The notes below the pieces were generated by a model. That model was not told the origin of the DNA. It saw only the letters and a program-made list of their open reading frames with translations, and searched no databases. A program made the translations under genes and the position numbers. A stretch of DNA of 64,000 nt from Torreya grandis (Eukaryota > Streptophyta > Pinopsida > Cupressales > Taxaceae). This document shows positions 11,667 to 23,622 of the stretch, piece after piece (position 1 is the stretch's first letter; each line of letters begins with the position of its first letter). The stretch is from the NCBI GenBank assembly GCA_037957365.1, contig JARHVA010008351.1:441853-505852 (forward strand), written 5' to 3'.

Positions 11667-13434
11667 ACTCCTTATCTCTCTAATAAATGGAAAAATGAAT
11701 GTGTTTATATATATGAATCTAACCCTAAACATTTTCAAACTTTTAGCGAATAGGGTTAGCCCAATTAACACATTATTAATATTTATTAAAAATAAATTGT
11801 CTAAGTCTAGGTCAGCCATAGCTAACTTAGACCCATAATGTGTTTTTATCAAATTGAATACAGGATCGATGGGGCTAACAGTGTAATGTAAACCATTAAA
11901 AAACATTTTAGGCTTAGGAAGGGGGTAATGAAGGTGGTGAAAGTTGGGAGGAGTGTGCAAGAGAGGAGGCAATGCTTAGGGAAGTATGTAAGGGATGATT
12001 GGATTGATAACAAGTGGTGGTATAAGGGACAATAATCTTGTAGAGTACCAATGGTCTACTAACCCCTTTCTTGGTGCACCCTTTTAGGCATGCACTCAGA
12101 GAGATTGAGACTTGACAGGTTCCTACAAGAGAGAAAACATCAATAATTGATAAATTTTGAAAATATTATCAGTATTCACTTTCTATATCTAGCATTTTTT
12201 TGTAAGTTAGCAATAAAATATAATATCATAAATTAAATTATTTAATTGCTTATCTTTTAGGAATAGGTTATACCATTATTGAATAGCTTATTCCACCATA
12301 ATGCTTGATAATTACCAAAAATGGTAAAATAATAGATATGTGAATTGGGATATTCAATAAAAATGAAAACTTCAATATTTATTGTAATAAAATAATTTTG
12401 ATAATAAATTGAGAAATGTAGTTCGGAATGAGTGAGTATATAAAGCTAATGCATAGATATGTTTACAATAAAATAAATTTGACATTAAATTTTTTATAAG
12501 GTTTTTAACTCTAGAATTTTTAATACAGGATGTTTCATGCATACAAATTTATTGAATAGGCAAATTGTGCATGTTCAAGTGTATTTACAGGCTTGTAATT
12601 AGGGAAAAAATATGGTATCTAGGTTCGAAATACACTTCTCAAGATTATGCCACAAAAATTTTGACCTTAGTGTCTGCTATCACTTTTATAAAGGTTAAAT
12701 TTTTAAAATAATGATAATAAAATAAAATAATGAAGCTTCATCTCTATTTCACCAAATGCAATGGATAAATTTTGAATGTAACTAGTTCACCTTTTCTAGC
12801 CTATGTCAAAATAAGAGATTTTTGGTGTGATATAATAGTTTGGGAATAGTCTTGGTGAGAAAAATGTGGGTTTTCAATTTTGTTTTGTTTTAAGATTTTA
12901 ATTTGTCTTTATTCAAACATATATCATAGATTTACAATTTGCAATCCATCAATAATTTGATCTTGTTAGTAGATAACATACATAGGCCAAGTAAATACTC
13001 AAGATATTATTATAGGAATAATCATATACGGGTGTTTTTTACAACATTATGGAATGGGCATACTTCATTGTTTCTTTTGGAATCATAATCTAGTATTCAA
13101 AAATAGAATTCAATAACCATACAAGGTCAATCTAGCTTACATGTATGTCTAGGTATTACTGAATGGTTGAGCCAAATTCAATGGAAGATTGAAATAAACT
13201 CTAAGAAGAAAAATATCATAAAGTAATATAGCTCCATATATACTAAAGTGTAAAATCTACATTGAGAATGATGATCAAATATTTACTTATCTTATTTTCT
13301 AAGGAAAGATCATGTTGGGCTAGTTCATATTACTAAGTCTCTCCTTTCAAATCAAACTAGCTAAATAATAATACAATACTTTCTACTAAAATATTAACAC
13401 AATAATAACTAGTATTATTATTTTTAGATTTATC

Positions 13435-13790
13435 TTCTGATCCCTGCTATACATAATACATCATCCATAATAAGTTGTGTACTTGTTTGAACTATTTAAT
13501 TTATCTAGCTCCCTAATTTCAAGTCATGATTTTAGATGGTGGCACAATTAATTGTTTTAAGAAATACCATAGTATTAAGTTTTATATGAGAGACTACATG
13601 TTATATTATCCTACATTTTCTATTCTCATGGGTGGGGTAGACATTATTTTGGGAGTCCAATGGATCACAACCTTGGGCACAATAGATATGTATTTCTAGG
13701 AAATATTCATCTGCTTTCATTTTGAAGGTAAGACATTTGAACTATGTAAATTATAAGTAAAATATTCAATTTTATTGGTTAGATTGCATT
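13435..13790 (+). pseudogene. Ty3/gypsy chromovirus protease (retropepsin) remnant
   Basis: The plus-strand translation reads LLDPCYT at the place of the active site (usual LLDSGST), so the catalytic D is kept but the G is lost. It continues with VMILDGGTINC, YHSIKFYMRDY, MGGVDIILGVQWITTLGTI and FHFEGKTFELC. The order and spacing match the retropepsin and adjoining linker of plant chromoviruses. The enzyme would cut the Gag-Pol polyprotein. Several in-frame stops are present. It precedes the reverse transcriptase at 13.9 kb on the same strand, with no gag visible upstream because a minus-strand Tat-like element occupies that side. The diverged duplicate is at 7095-7450. Confidence 0.8.
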
Positions 13791-13899
13791 AGATGTTGAA
13801 TATTATAAAAAATGGGATAAAATATTTGTATCAATATTTTGTTTCCATATAATTTATATCAAAAAAGTAGTATACACATCTTAATCTAAAAATGATTAT

Positions 13900-14682
13900 T
13901 GATGGCCACCCACCATTTTTTGATACCATGCAAAAAGGACTACCACAAAAAATAGAACATGATCATGCCATTCTACTGCTTCTATGGAGTCAAACATAAA
14001 ACATTATACCACAAAGGTATCAATATGACTAAAATATTGAAATTGAAATTATGGTACATGAAATGTTAGAGGTGGGTATTATAATATATACCCAAACTAA
14101 ATATTTATCCCTGGTGGTCATGGTATGTAAGAAAGATGACACTTGGAGGATGTGCCTAGACTACAAAGAACTAAACAAGTACACCATCAAAGATAATTTA
14201 CCTATTTCAGTAATTGATGGTTTTCTAGATGAGTTACATGGTGTTGGTTATTTTATAAAATTAGATCTTTATTTTGGATACCATCAAATTCAGATTAGAG
14301 ATGAGGATATCCCTAAAACAAATTTCAAAACTTGTGAAGAGAATTATGAGTTTTTGGTCTCACAAATGCACCATCTATAATTTAAAGTTTTATGAACACT
14401 AATTTCATCATTTTTTAGGAAATTTGTGTTGGTGTTTTTAATGACATCCTAATATACAACAAAACTTCAGAAGAACATTTACAATATGTGAAACATGTAC
14501 TATTATTTATGTAACTACATCTACTTTATGAAAAACTTTCAAAATGTGCTTTTGGAGTCCAAGAGGTGGAGTATTTGGGTCATATTGTATCACACATAGG
14601 GGTTAAAATAGACCTTAAGAATATCAAAGTTATGATGGAGTGGTAGGTGACAAAAAACCTCAAGAATATTTGAGGAGGCTAA
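13900..14682 (+). pseudogene. Ty3/gypsy reverse transcriptase, N-terminal to thumb part, broken at the LARD insertion
   Basis: The frame at 14051-14380 is the best part: VHEMLEVGIIIYTQTKY, KKDDTWRMCLDYKELNKYT, FIKLDLYFGYHQIQI and DIPKTNFKT. These are the classic fingers/palm blocks of gypsy RT (WR.C.DYR.LN..T, KLDL..GYHQI.I), and the first catalytic Asp (KLD) is kept. After a frameshift, 14410-14680 gives VGVFNDILIYNKTSEEHL, then KCAFGVQEVEYLGHIVSH and VKIDLKNIKVMMEW. The catalytic FDD box is FND, so the polymerase would be dead. The protein breaks off after NLKNI-x-G at 14682 and resumes at 31186 with LTS-x-FHIFVKNYGNI. The natural RT/RNase H sequence is thus split by a nested 16.5 kb element. 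Confidence 0.9.
14678..14682. repeat. Left target-site duplication (GCTAA) of the 16.5 kb element
   Basis: GCTAA directly precedes the left LTR (14683). Its partner ACTAA follows the right LTR at 31181-31185. Removing the element and one copy restores a continuous 'gaggaggctaacaag', which reads through in the RT/RNase H frame. Confidence 0.85.
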
Positions 14683-17639
14683 TATTATAGCTCAAATTTT
14701 CACCCTTTAGAGGTTAATTCAATCCCTCTCAATTAATATATATAATAAAATTAGTCTTAGGTTGTGGGTGAAGTCTAAGTGGACTAAACCTCTAGGCTTT
14801 AGGGCTATCTCCCCTTGATGTATCAGTTAAGCTCAAAATTTTACACTACTAGATTACAAAGGAAAAAGGATAGGAATAACATGAAAGAAAATTAACTAAG
14901 AGGTGTGATACACCAAATTCATCTCCTCCACCTACCTATGCACTATTATAAAAAATTAATCAAGACTAATTAGAACACACAACTTCATTTCTAGGTTATA
15001 TTCACATCAATATTTTAACATGAATGTATTGGGAAATGCATGAAATAGGAGGTGATAAATAAAATGTATGATATGAGACACTAGAGTAAAATATCTTACA
15101 CACCCAATTCTACTCACAACCAGCTACAACATTCTATGTGACCTACAAAGCATCAACCTACCTAAAAAGAGGTAAGAGTGAGAGGATAAAAGAGAAGGAG
15201 TAGAACACTACCACTATTACTCATTCACAATAATATATATACACTAAGATCAAGATTGAAGAAGGTTAAACCGACATTGTCATTCAAATAAGAGGCAAGA
15301 ACAAGTGTTAAATTGAGTAGGGATTCACCATACTTAGCCAAAGGATGATTACAAATCCAAACAAGGATATATATAGAAAATGAGAGATAGAAGGGGAATA
15401 GAAGAGAGTCATTGACAAGTGTCATCTTATGAAGGATTAAGTTATCAAAAATAATATCTATAAATATGAAGTTATGAAGTCTTTTATCAATATGTGTATG
15501 CTTTAAACTAATCTTATCTTCATTAATGTGACACAAAGTAACTCTTAGTCATCTTGGGTGACTCATCAACCCATTCATTGAACTTCCAATTCTTATTTAT
15601 AAAGAATTAAAAGTATATGTGTTGACATGTGTCATTTTGGTTATGATTTTAGGATATTTCATGCCACTCTTCTGTAGTTCTTGTAAACTTTTGTTATCCT
15701 TAAAAGGTCACAACCTTCACTATCTCTCTTTGACCCAAAAGTCTCAAATCTTGATTATATATTCGTGAATGTAATATATCTACATGAGATACATATATAT
15801 ACCTTATAAAACATGTATCAATCCCCTTATATTTCTCAAACACTTTCTAATACTCCATTTAACACCTAAAGCCCATACTTGTCTTCATTTCCTTGTAGCC
15901 CTTAAAAAAATAAAGATCCTTGTCTAGAGAATTCTAAAGATTCTCCTAGACACTAAATCATATATTTTATTACCCACTATGGTCTTCATAATTTATACAA
16001 AGTTTCATGACCAAACACTAAATGAAAGTATACTTACTCCACCTGTTTTCCTTCTTAATTAGTCCTTAGGTCTCTAGGCCTAAGAAAAGAAGATTTGGCT
16101 CTAATTAATGCTCACACATGTGGAAATTTATATAAATGTTTGATTTAATTTCCATATGCCTAATCATGTTTTGGGCCATATTTTAGGATATGAGACCTTG
16201 TACGGATGGGTGAACCAAGAAATGGCCAAAACCGTAACTTACATGTTTAATAATGACTAAAGTGGTTTATCAAGAAATTAATAGACTCAAATGTTTAATA
16301 ATGACTTGGTAATACATATAATATCATAATAAAATTGTATAGGTTGAAGCTAAGATCTCTAAGAGTATCAAACAGGTATTCAACTAGGATTCTTAGACAA
16401 GCTATTATGACAATCATCATTTTAACTTAAGATAGTGACTGATTAGCCTCTATATCATCTTGAAATGTATGAATAAAAGGATATATAGGATCATATATTA
16501 TATATATGGGTTAATAATACCTTATTATTTTATTTGGAGACCATTCACCATCTTCTCATCTTACAAACATACCTACAACCACACTATTTGGGCTATTTTA
16601 TGTATAGTTTAATTACACACATACAAATTGATGGCTTATTTAGGTGTCAATGAGGACCATGAAGTTCATAATAATGTTTTTATTTTTATTTAAAGGCATA
16701 TCAGATTATTGCGGAAGTTTTCTGTCATTGGGTCATAATTAGTCTCTTAACAGCCTGTGAGTGTCTTACACTCTTAAAAGTCATTCATAGAGATGAGGCC
16801 TTAGGATGAATACACTACACAAAATTAAATTATATAGACCCCTAAAACACCTCATAACTACATTTTATCCCATGCACAAATTCAACATAAAAATGAGCAT
16901 AAGAAAGATCCTCTTAAGCTAGGTAGATTGTGTTTAGTGAGCTTGAGAGAGTCTTGGCTTGAATTGGTGTTTGGTTCAAGTTTAAAATGGTCTCGTAAGG
17001 TATATAACACTTCTCATCATATCTATAGATGCTCATGTAATGAATTTATCCCCTTAAAAGTCCTAGAATCTAATTTAAACCATTCTTAGGGTTTGTAAGC
17101 CAATTCATTAATTTGACCCTAGAAGCTTATTCCTTGACACTTGACTCTAGTATATGGATATTAATCACTTAACTAACCTTAAAAATGATCCCTCACATCC
17201 TAAAAAGATTATGAACCCCAATTTTCATGACTGCATGACTTTAGACATTAAGATGGATCTATCAGAGTTCATGAGTGAGTCACCATCTCACTTTTCTCCC
17301 TTTATTTAACCTACACACATCCTTATATTGTATTCCCATAGATACCATAGTTTTTATAGCCCTTGAACCTCATCTTCCAACCAAGATTCATTTATTTTCA
17401 TATGAAAAATAAACCTACAGGTTTACAGACTTTTAGGTTTGCATTTTTCATTGCATTAAGCTTTTTTTTATACATACCTTGATAATATTGACCTTAAGAA
17501 GACTTCTCAACTACTTCAACACGTTTTGCATGATGTTATTGTTGAAAATTTTGACCCTAAATTCAAAATTACAACCTCTATTATTTGAAATTTTTCATAA
17601 CCATTCTTTTTATTTAAGTGTCAGAGGTTACCATTTGCA

Positions 17640-18600
17640 GTTTTTTCGAAGAGCTTGCCAATTTTTTTGAAGAAATTTTGAGGGGTCTTTTCTAAAAGTT
17701 CCAAGGTTCATGAAAAAAATCTGAATGGATTTTCAAAATTTTCAAGAAAGGATAGTTTCAATAATTTTTAAAGGTAATGGGACAAATTCAAAAAATCCTA
17801 TGGTCTATTATTCTCTTCCAAAGGGTCACTTGGGAATCCTAAAGGGTTGTTTTTAGATGAAAGGTCCATTTTGTAGTGTTCTGGAGGGCAATTTTCTTTG
17901 GACAATTTATCTTAAGGAATTTTTCATTATAGGAAAGCCAAAAGACCTTTTAAAAGGGTAAAAGGACCATTTTTAGGAGCCTGAAAGGTAACTTGAAAAG
18001 ATCTAGAAGGTTTAATTCCTTCAAAAATTTTGTTTGAATTGAAGAAAATGGTTCATTTACAAAAATCTCGAAGGGTACCAACCCTTTAGGAAGGTTCAAA
18101 ACAAAAACCTGAAGGATGTGTGAACTTAAAGAAATTGACATTTCAAAATGGTTGAGGGACATTACAAAAATCTTGAAGGGTACCAAACCTTCAAAAAATT
18201 TCATCACAAATGTGCCGAAAGGTTGTCTTTCGAGAGGGTGCATAAAAAAAAGTCTGAATGGCACTTTCCATTCAGGAAAGTCACTAGCAATAATGTCGAA
18301 GGGTATGTAACCTTTAAAAAAGGAGATTGGAAATAATCTCAAAGGGTATGTGCCCTTTCAGAAGGTTCACTTCACAACTTTTCTAGAAAGAAAGACAAGG
18401 CCCATGGGACAAAGAGATTGAGGAAGTAATTCCTTCAGACTTTTTGTCTGAAGGAAATAAAGCAAAGACATAGTCCAAAGGAATTCTTTCAAAAAAATTG
18501 TCTGAAGAAATTATTTTGAAAGAAAACCCATGGGAAATATACATGGACAAAAAATATGAAGGAATTCCTTCAGATAAATCATCTGAAAGAATTCCTTCGG
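17640..18600. repeat. Array of short hairpins, period about 41 bp in its best part
   Basis: From about 18060 to 18360, short palindromes recur about every 38-43 bp, each followed by about 20 bp of spacer. Examples are GAAGGGT-accaa-ACCTTC (about 18175), CGAAAG-gttgt-CTTTCG (about 18219), CTGAATGG-cacttt-CCATTCAG (about 18255), AAGGGT-atgta-ACCTTT (about 18299) and AAAGGG-tatgtg-CCCTTT (about 18341). Three larger ones follow: TTCCTTCAGAC-ttttt-GTCTGAAGGAA (18430-18456, perfect 11-bp stem), an imperfect one at 18482-18512, and a 15-bp stem with one mismatch at 18561-18595 that includes GAAGGAATTCCTTC. Arm sequences differ between units while pairing is kept. The minus strand is also open over 17950-18342 (130 aa) with an about 14-residue repeat (EGLVPFKIFV, KGLVPFEIFV), so a repeat peptide is the alternative reading. 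Confidence 0.7.
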
Positions 18601-18960
18601 GAGACTTGGATAAGGAGATAAGCTAAAGGGGAAATCCAAACAAAAGAAGAAATGTCCAAGAGTGAAGCCACATACATATTGTCTAAAGGAAATGATGAAT
18701 GAGAAATCCCAAGGAAATAGACATAAATAAAGAAAATCCAAGAGGAGCCTAAGAAAAATAGATAGAATAAAGGTCCATGGACATAAATGAAGGAATAAAG
18801 CAGGGAAAAAAGCCGTGGGAAAATGAAGAACAAGCCTACAAGGAAAACCCTGAAAGAATAAACTCAAGATAAATACATTCAAGGTAAATTCAAGAGAAAA
18901 GATATAGATAAAAAACTAAAGAACTTGCATCAAAATAAAGATCCAGATAAAGTGAAGGAT
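18390..18960. other. Purine-rich stretch of the inserted element
   Basis: The plus strand is strongly A/G-biased here (runs such as aggaaaaccc, gaagaaatg and aagaaaataga). As a result the minus strand shows apparent Phe/Leu-rich open frames (18511-18882 and 18579-18833). Those frames are a composition effect and not supported genes. Confidence 0.5.
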
Positions 18961-21900
18961 TTCAACAGTCAATAAACAGGTTAATAAGCATGAAAACAAC
19001 CATAAATGAGATTAGACATGTCTAAGATGTATAACCATTTTACAAATGACAACTTTAGTTATAAAATAGAGGCTCACTTTACATGAAAAAATGAAGGAGT
19101 TTAACATTGGAGAGCTTAACAAGAAATTCCATGCATGCACTCTCATTTGTCTCAAGCTTGCAAATGTTTTAGCAATTCAAATGTAGACCATTGGAGGTTG
19201 ACTAGTCTTGAGCTCTAGTTGACTAATTGTCAAGTGTCACATATATTTGTTTTCATGCAAAGGTAAGCCTTTAAAATGTTATATAAGATCAATAGGAGTC
19301 CCATATTTGGAGGTAGGTGTAGATTTCATGCATGTTAAAAGAATAGCCTACGATGAGCTCATAGTCCACTTTCAATGCCAAAGGATTTTTCATGCAAGAC
19401 AAAAGACAAGAAAAGACAAATTTAGAAGGATTTTTTTTATCTTGGAATAACAAAAATTATAATTTGGATAATGAAAGAGTTGTCTTATTATTCTATTTTC
19501 AATGTCAACCTCTTGGTTATTGTGTATTTTTCTATATAAGTTGGCTTTTTAGCCTTGAATTGTATCCCTCTTTTGGCAAGACAAAATTCAGACAAAGATT
19601 GAGTTGTAACCTTATTTTAGATTAATATAAGGATATTTTTATTTTTTGGAATGTTGGTATAGTGTATTCATGTCAGTGATTTGCATAAGTGATAGAATTT
19701 CTCTTCTTTGTCAAGTCTTGATTCTTACCTAGTAGTATAGTTGATTAGTTTATGTAGGTCATGTTCTATGTTTGATGTCTCTTCGCTGAGTTTATAGTGG
19801 ATATAAGTGGCTGGTTAGTGCCTTAAATCAGGGCTATTATTTCATTTCCCTCAAGCATGGATCACCAGATAAAACCTTTTCATGAAATACTTATGCATAA
19901 TGGACAATTAGAGTTAAAGGTTCAGCCTTTTTCTTGTTTAGATAAGTGTTTCTTAGGAGCTCAGATTAAGTGGATAAAATCAAAATTTAGGTGTATCACC
20001 ATAATTATATATGATTTTCCTTCAAGTTTAATTTTCCCTTTTCTTAGGTAGTTTGTAGATTAGAGTAAGATCTTAATCAATACACCAAAGTGAGCCAACC
20101 CTTACAATCTAGAGATTTAATCCACTAACTAGGTCACCCACAACCTAAGATTATTTTCATGTTTCAGTAGATTTTGAAGGCTTGAAACTATGATCACAAG
20201 GGTGTGAGTTTGATTGACAATAGTTATGACCCTCATATGTCCCTGATAATGTAAAGTTAGACCTTTTTAATTCACCTTTTTGTAGGCAGGCTTATACATA
20301 GTATTTAGGCTAAAACCATTGTATGTTACTTGGAGGAGTTAGTATTGAAGTTTTTGGTCATTTTAGAGGTATATTAAATATATAATTTACCATTTCATTT
20401 CATATAAAACCACTTCACTAGTTTCTTGATATCCATAACTAAAACCATATTGATCTTCCACTTGTAGACTACACAGTCTTTTGGTGAATCATGAGAACAT
20501 GACTTCCTTTACCTTTTTGTGTCTTAGTAATGCTTTGAAGTGATTCAAATATATTTAATTAACTCAAAACACTAAAACAACCATCTATAATTATTTTCAT
20601 GTATCATAATATTCTCAAAAATTTAAGGCTTTATTTGCACATTGATGGATGATGAGCACTAGTGGGAATTTATAGGTTATCATCATGTTGAGAAGCCTAT
20701 GGGTGTGGAGTAAGCATGATAAAATATTTAATGTAATTGTATAACATTGAATGGATTTAAAATATTGTGTGATATATTTGTATACATAGTTTCAATTTTT
20801 AAAAAATTTAGAGTATCAAGAGACTATGATCTTCAGCATGCAAACTATGTAAAAGTGGAGGTTTCCTATCTTTTTGAACTCAAACGTGCCAAGTAAGGCC
20901 TAGAGAATCATGGATTAATATTTTTATATTCCCTATAACCTCTCATATTTATATCATGCTTCAAATAGGTTTCAAACTACCATCTCAAGGAGAAAACTAA
21001 GCATATGGGGTTTATGTAGTGTTTTAGACCACCTCATGGTCTTAGTGATTGCTCATAAAGGAGGGGTCACCAATATGAGAAATATGTCAATAATTTTAAA
21101 GGAAATTATTACCCCCTCTATTACCTAACATCTTAGGTCACAACTCTCTCTCCTCTGTAAGTAATGAGCATATAAAACTAGTCTTCACAAGTTTTCCAAG
21201 GAAGCAATAGGGAAGATGAAAGGTGTCTTCTCTATTTTCCACCTGTAACTTCCTCCATGCATGGATTTGGTATTTAGGAATATGGATGGATCCCTAGAAG
21301 TGTTTGGGAATAAAAATACACATTGAAAACATGTAACCATCTTTTTAAAAACCCTCTTTTCCAAGAAAATTGCCATATTCTACCTTGAAACCTGATTGAA
21401 TAGATGGAACAAGTGTTCATGGAGCTTGTAGATGCCTATACAGATATGGGGTGATGTCTCCTTGGAATGTTACAAAATTATCAAGAAAAAATCTCAAATG
21501 GGTTATATCATTAACAAAGAGTGTTTGAAACCTATTTGGGAACTTGTATGGACTTGAGGTAGTATGACATAACTTTGATACATGTCATATGACTTAACAA
21601 GAACCCTAAACCCTTATAAATACTTTAACTATCTTGAATCATGACATAAAATGAATAGAAAAGAATAGGATCAAAATGAACATTACCTTAAACTTATAAT
21701 TTACCTTAAACTATGATAACATGCATTGCAAAAGGAAAAAAATTATGACCCTATCCTATGGTAGCCAAAATTTGGCTAATATCTTTGGTGACCTCCTGGG
21801 AATGCATGTTTTTTATGCTCATTAGACTAGTTGCCTAGTCCATCCATTGGTCATGGTGTCATATTTCACTCAAAATTAGACATGAATTGACCTTGACACC

Positions 21901-22679
21901 TAAATATAAATGCTTAGAATAAATGAAAAACTAACTACCTCCAAACACACAAAAATATAAGAAACAATGCACAAAGCAAAGGAAAATAGACAAGAAAACA
22001 CACACACTTGTGCTAAAAATCACTTATGTAAAATAAAACCAACAATTACTATGTACAACTAACCTACAAAGAATTTTCCTCCAAGGTCAAGTGGAAAGGT
22101 TCATATATTAGTTGCCTCACAAGATGAGATATATTGTGGAACAAGCTTCCCTTTAACTATAGTATTTTATGGATCATACTTCTTGATTGATAACTTGATT
22201 GGCATGTTATCAAGTAAATCATCAACAAATATGCCTCCAATGAATAAAAACTCATCATAATATTCATTTTCCATTCATATTTTTGTCTCTTTTGAGCCAT
22301 GTGAGAGACCTCCAAGTTGATCACACCTTAATTTACAAAGGCAATAGAAACCACCTTAGATTTTATTGGCTTTCCAAATCTAATGTCTTGCTCATATTGC
22401 AAAGTGTCATACTCATCATATATTACTTCAATATTAAATTGAACCTTTTGGTGATCAATGGTATAATTTTTTAGTTTGTTAGGAACTATTTAATCCTCAT
22501 CAATAACTTCCTCTTGATTTTATTAAGGTTCTATCTGGTCAAACCCTTCAAACTCTTTGAACATGTCTAAGTATGAATTCCACATGTTTTCAAGGCCTTA
22601 TTTAAATTTCTTATGAGACTCAACTGGTTCATCAAACATGGTTTTATCTTCAAGGACTTTCTCATGTATTTATTAATCA

Positions 22680-23622
22680 TGTTCATTAGCTAAGAAAAAT
22701 CATTAGCATTCTCCTCATGGGCTGTAGGTATACCATATATAATAGAGAAAAACATTTATAACTCTTCCCAAAAGGCATATTCTATTCATCAATTTAAAAG
22801 ATATCAACTTATATACTAACCTTAATGTTCTCTTGAATAATAATATGCTCATGTTTACTACAATTTGTTTAATTAATGCATGATTGTCCATTCCTTCATC
22901 AAGACTAGGTTGGTCTTCCTCTTCCTCCATGAAGAAATGGAAGTTCATCTACCACTTGAGATATATCACCTCATGTTTTTATTGCTCTATCAAACTTGAT
23001 TTGTTTTATTCTTCATCAACCTCAAATCCATATCATCTAAGCTAATCCATTTGATTATTTGTGACATCCATAAAGTTATCCAACTATTGGCTAGAAAATA
23101 GACATTTATGCTCATCCCTAAAAGTTATTTTTTTAATTCACCACCAAGGGTAGTGCTAATGATGATTTCATATTCATGTTCACTATAATCACTCTCTTTA
23201 AATATTTATTGAGATTCACCTATAGCTACAATATCTTGCATTTCAAAGAAAACCACCTCATCATTCTTTCTAGAAAAGTTCTCCTTCTCAATTGAATGTA
23301 CATCTTCTTCCCTTAATGCACTTTATTCTCATTAAAAAAAAGAGAGGGTGGGATGGAAAGATACTTCATTAGATTTATTTAAAACTACTGGAGTGTCTTT
23401 CCAACTTGGTATTTTAGGAGAACTAGGTTGATTGGATGCTTCATGGATAGCTATAGATTGGATTTTAGATGAAGCACTTTTAAGGGTTTATAGGCTCTCT
23501 TGGGTTGACCTCTAGAATTCTTCTTCCCTCTTGATCTTGATCTTGCATATGAATAATCTCCTCCAAACTTAGAAACCCTTTTGGTTTGAATTTTTAATGC
23601 AGGGGCATCAATCAAGTCCATG
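22680..23622 (-). pseudogene. Decayed minus-strand frame in the LARD core (downstream part)
   Basis: Pieces of open minus-strand frame follow one another: 23451-23633 (60 aa, with a basic SRSRGKKNSRG patch), then a piece reading PSSPKIPSWKDTPVV at about 23350-23440, then LREEDVHSIEKENFSRKNDE at about 23230-23310, and 22715-22948 (77 aa with an acidic MEEEEDQPSLDEG start). The motif 'SP.IPSWK' is shared with the upstream part at 25720-26200, which suggests that both belong to one former gene now split by the nested 2.1 kb element. The composition is hydrophilic and charged. I do not recognise the protein; a gag-like or accessory ORF of the LARD family is a guess. Confidence 0.35.

Larger units (their letters stand above)
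8766..13250 (-). mobile_element. Probable 5' LTR of the Tat-like element, unit 2 (interrupted)
   Basis: This is the counterpart of 3580-6900. It begins (plus strand) at the TG after 'aagggtgtcaag', so the minus-strand LTR ends in CA. It has no coding signal and is interrupted by the 1.2 kb insertion at 10463-11666. Its right border should lie just left of the gypsy protease that resumes by about 13.4 kb, but I could not see a clear TG/CA border or a target duplication there. Confidence 0.35.
7523..13925. repeat. Tandem segmental duplication, unit 2 (about 6.4 kb with a 1.2 kb insertion)
   Basis: This is the second copy of the block at 2405-7520, same strand and same order. It carries the truncated gag (7551-7949), a leader with a putative primer-binding-site region (8745-8766), an LTR-like AT-rich body and the gypsy protease (13435-13790). 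Unit 2, unlike unit 1, runs on into reverse transcriptase sequence. It therefore keeps the original right-hand continuation, while unit 1 keeps the original left-hand one (complete gag domain). A 1204-bp insertion at 10463-11666 is absent from unit 1 and is younger than the duplication. Confidence 0.85.
17540..20222. mobile_element. 2683-bp insertion with 5-bp target duplication inside the left LARD LTR
   Basis: The right LTR reads 'catgaggttatgacctt' at 29574-29590. The left LTR reads 'catgatgttat', then 2.68 kb of foreign sequence, then 'gttatgaccctc'. GTTAT at 17535-17539 and 20223-20227 is the target duplication. The element starts TGTTGAAAATTTTG and ends TTGACAATA. No second copy of its ends is visible inside, so it could be a solo LTR; a TATA-like 'ctatataag' at 19532 and an AT-rich tail fit that. 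It contains a hairpin array at 17640-18600 and a purine-rich stretch at 18390-18960. Several short frames on both strands (for example 17950-18342 minus and 19247-19450 plus) match nothing I know. Confidence 0.8.
14683..21781 (-). repeat. Left (3') LTR of the LARD, interrupted
   Basis: It aligns with 26630-31180 over its whole length. Shared blocks include the LTR start (14683-15250 and 26630-27200), the region about 15600-17480 (27550-29510) and, after the insertion, 20228-21781 (29592-31180). Without the 2.68 kb insertion and its extra 5-bp copy it is about 4.4 kb. The minus-strand frame at 15225-15536 and its counterpart at 27292-27531 are conserved between LTRs only because they are duplicated; they resemble no known protein. 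The LTR pair is clearly diverged by substitutions and many small indels, so the insertion is old. Confidence 0.85.

Noticed and set aside
17640..18600. CRISPR-like array (regular short palindromes with spacers)
   Set aside because: The palindromes are not identical repeats, spacers are not unique inserts of fixed length, no cas genes exist, and the context is a plant transposon stack.
18511..18882. 123-aa Phe/Leu-rich minus frame, signal-peptide-like
   Set aside because: It is a result of the purine-rich plus strand; no conserved motif or start context.
17540..20222. DNA transposon with terminal inverted repeats
   Set aside because: The two ends are not inverted copies of each other; TG start and 5-bp target duplication favour an LTR origin.
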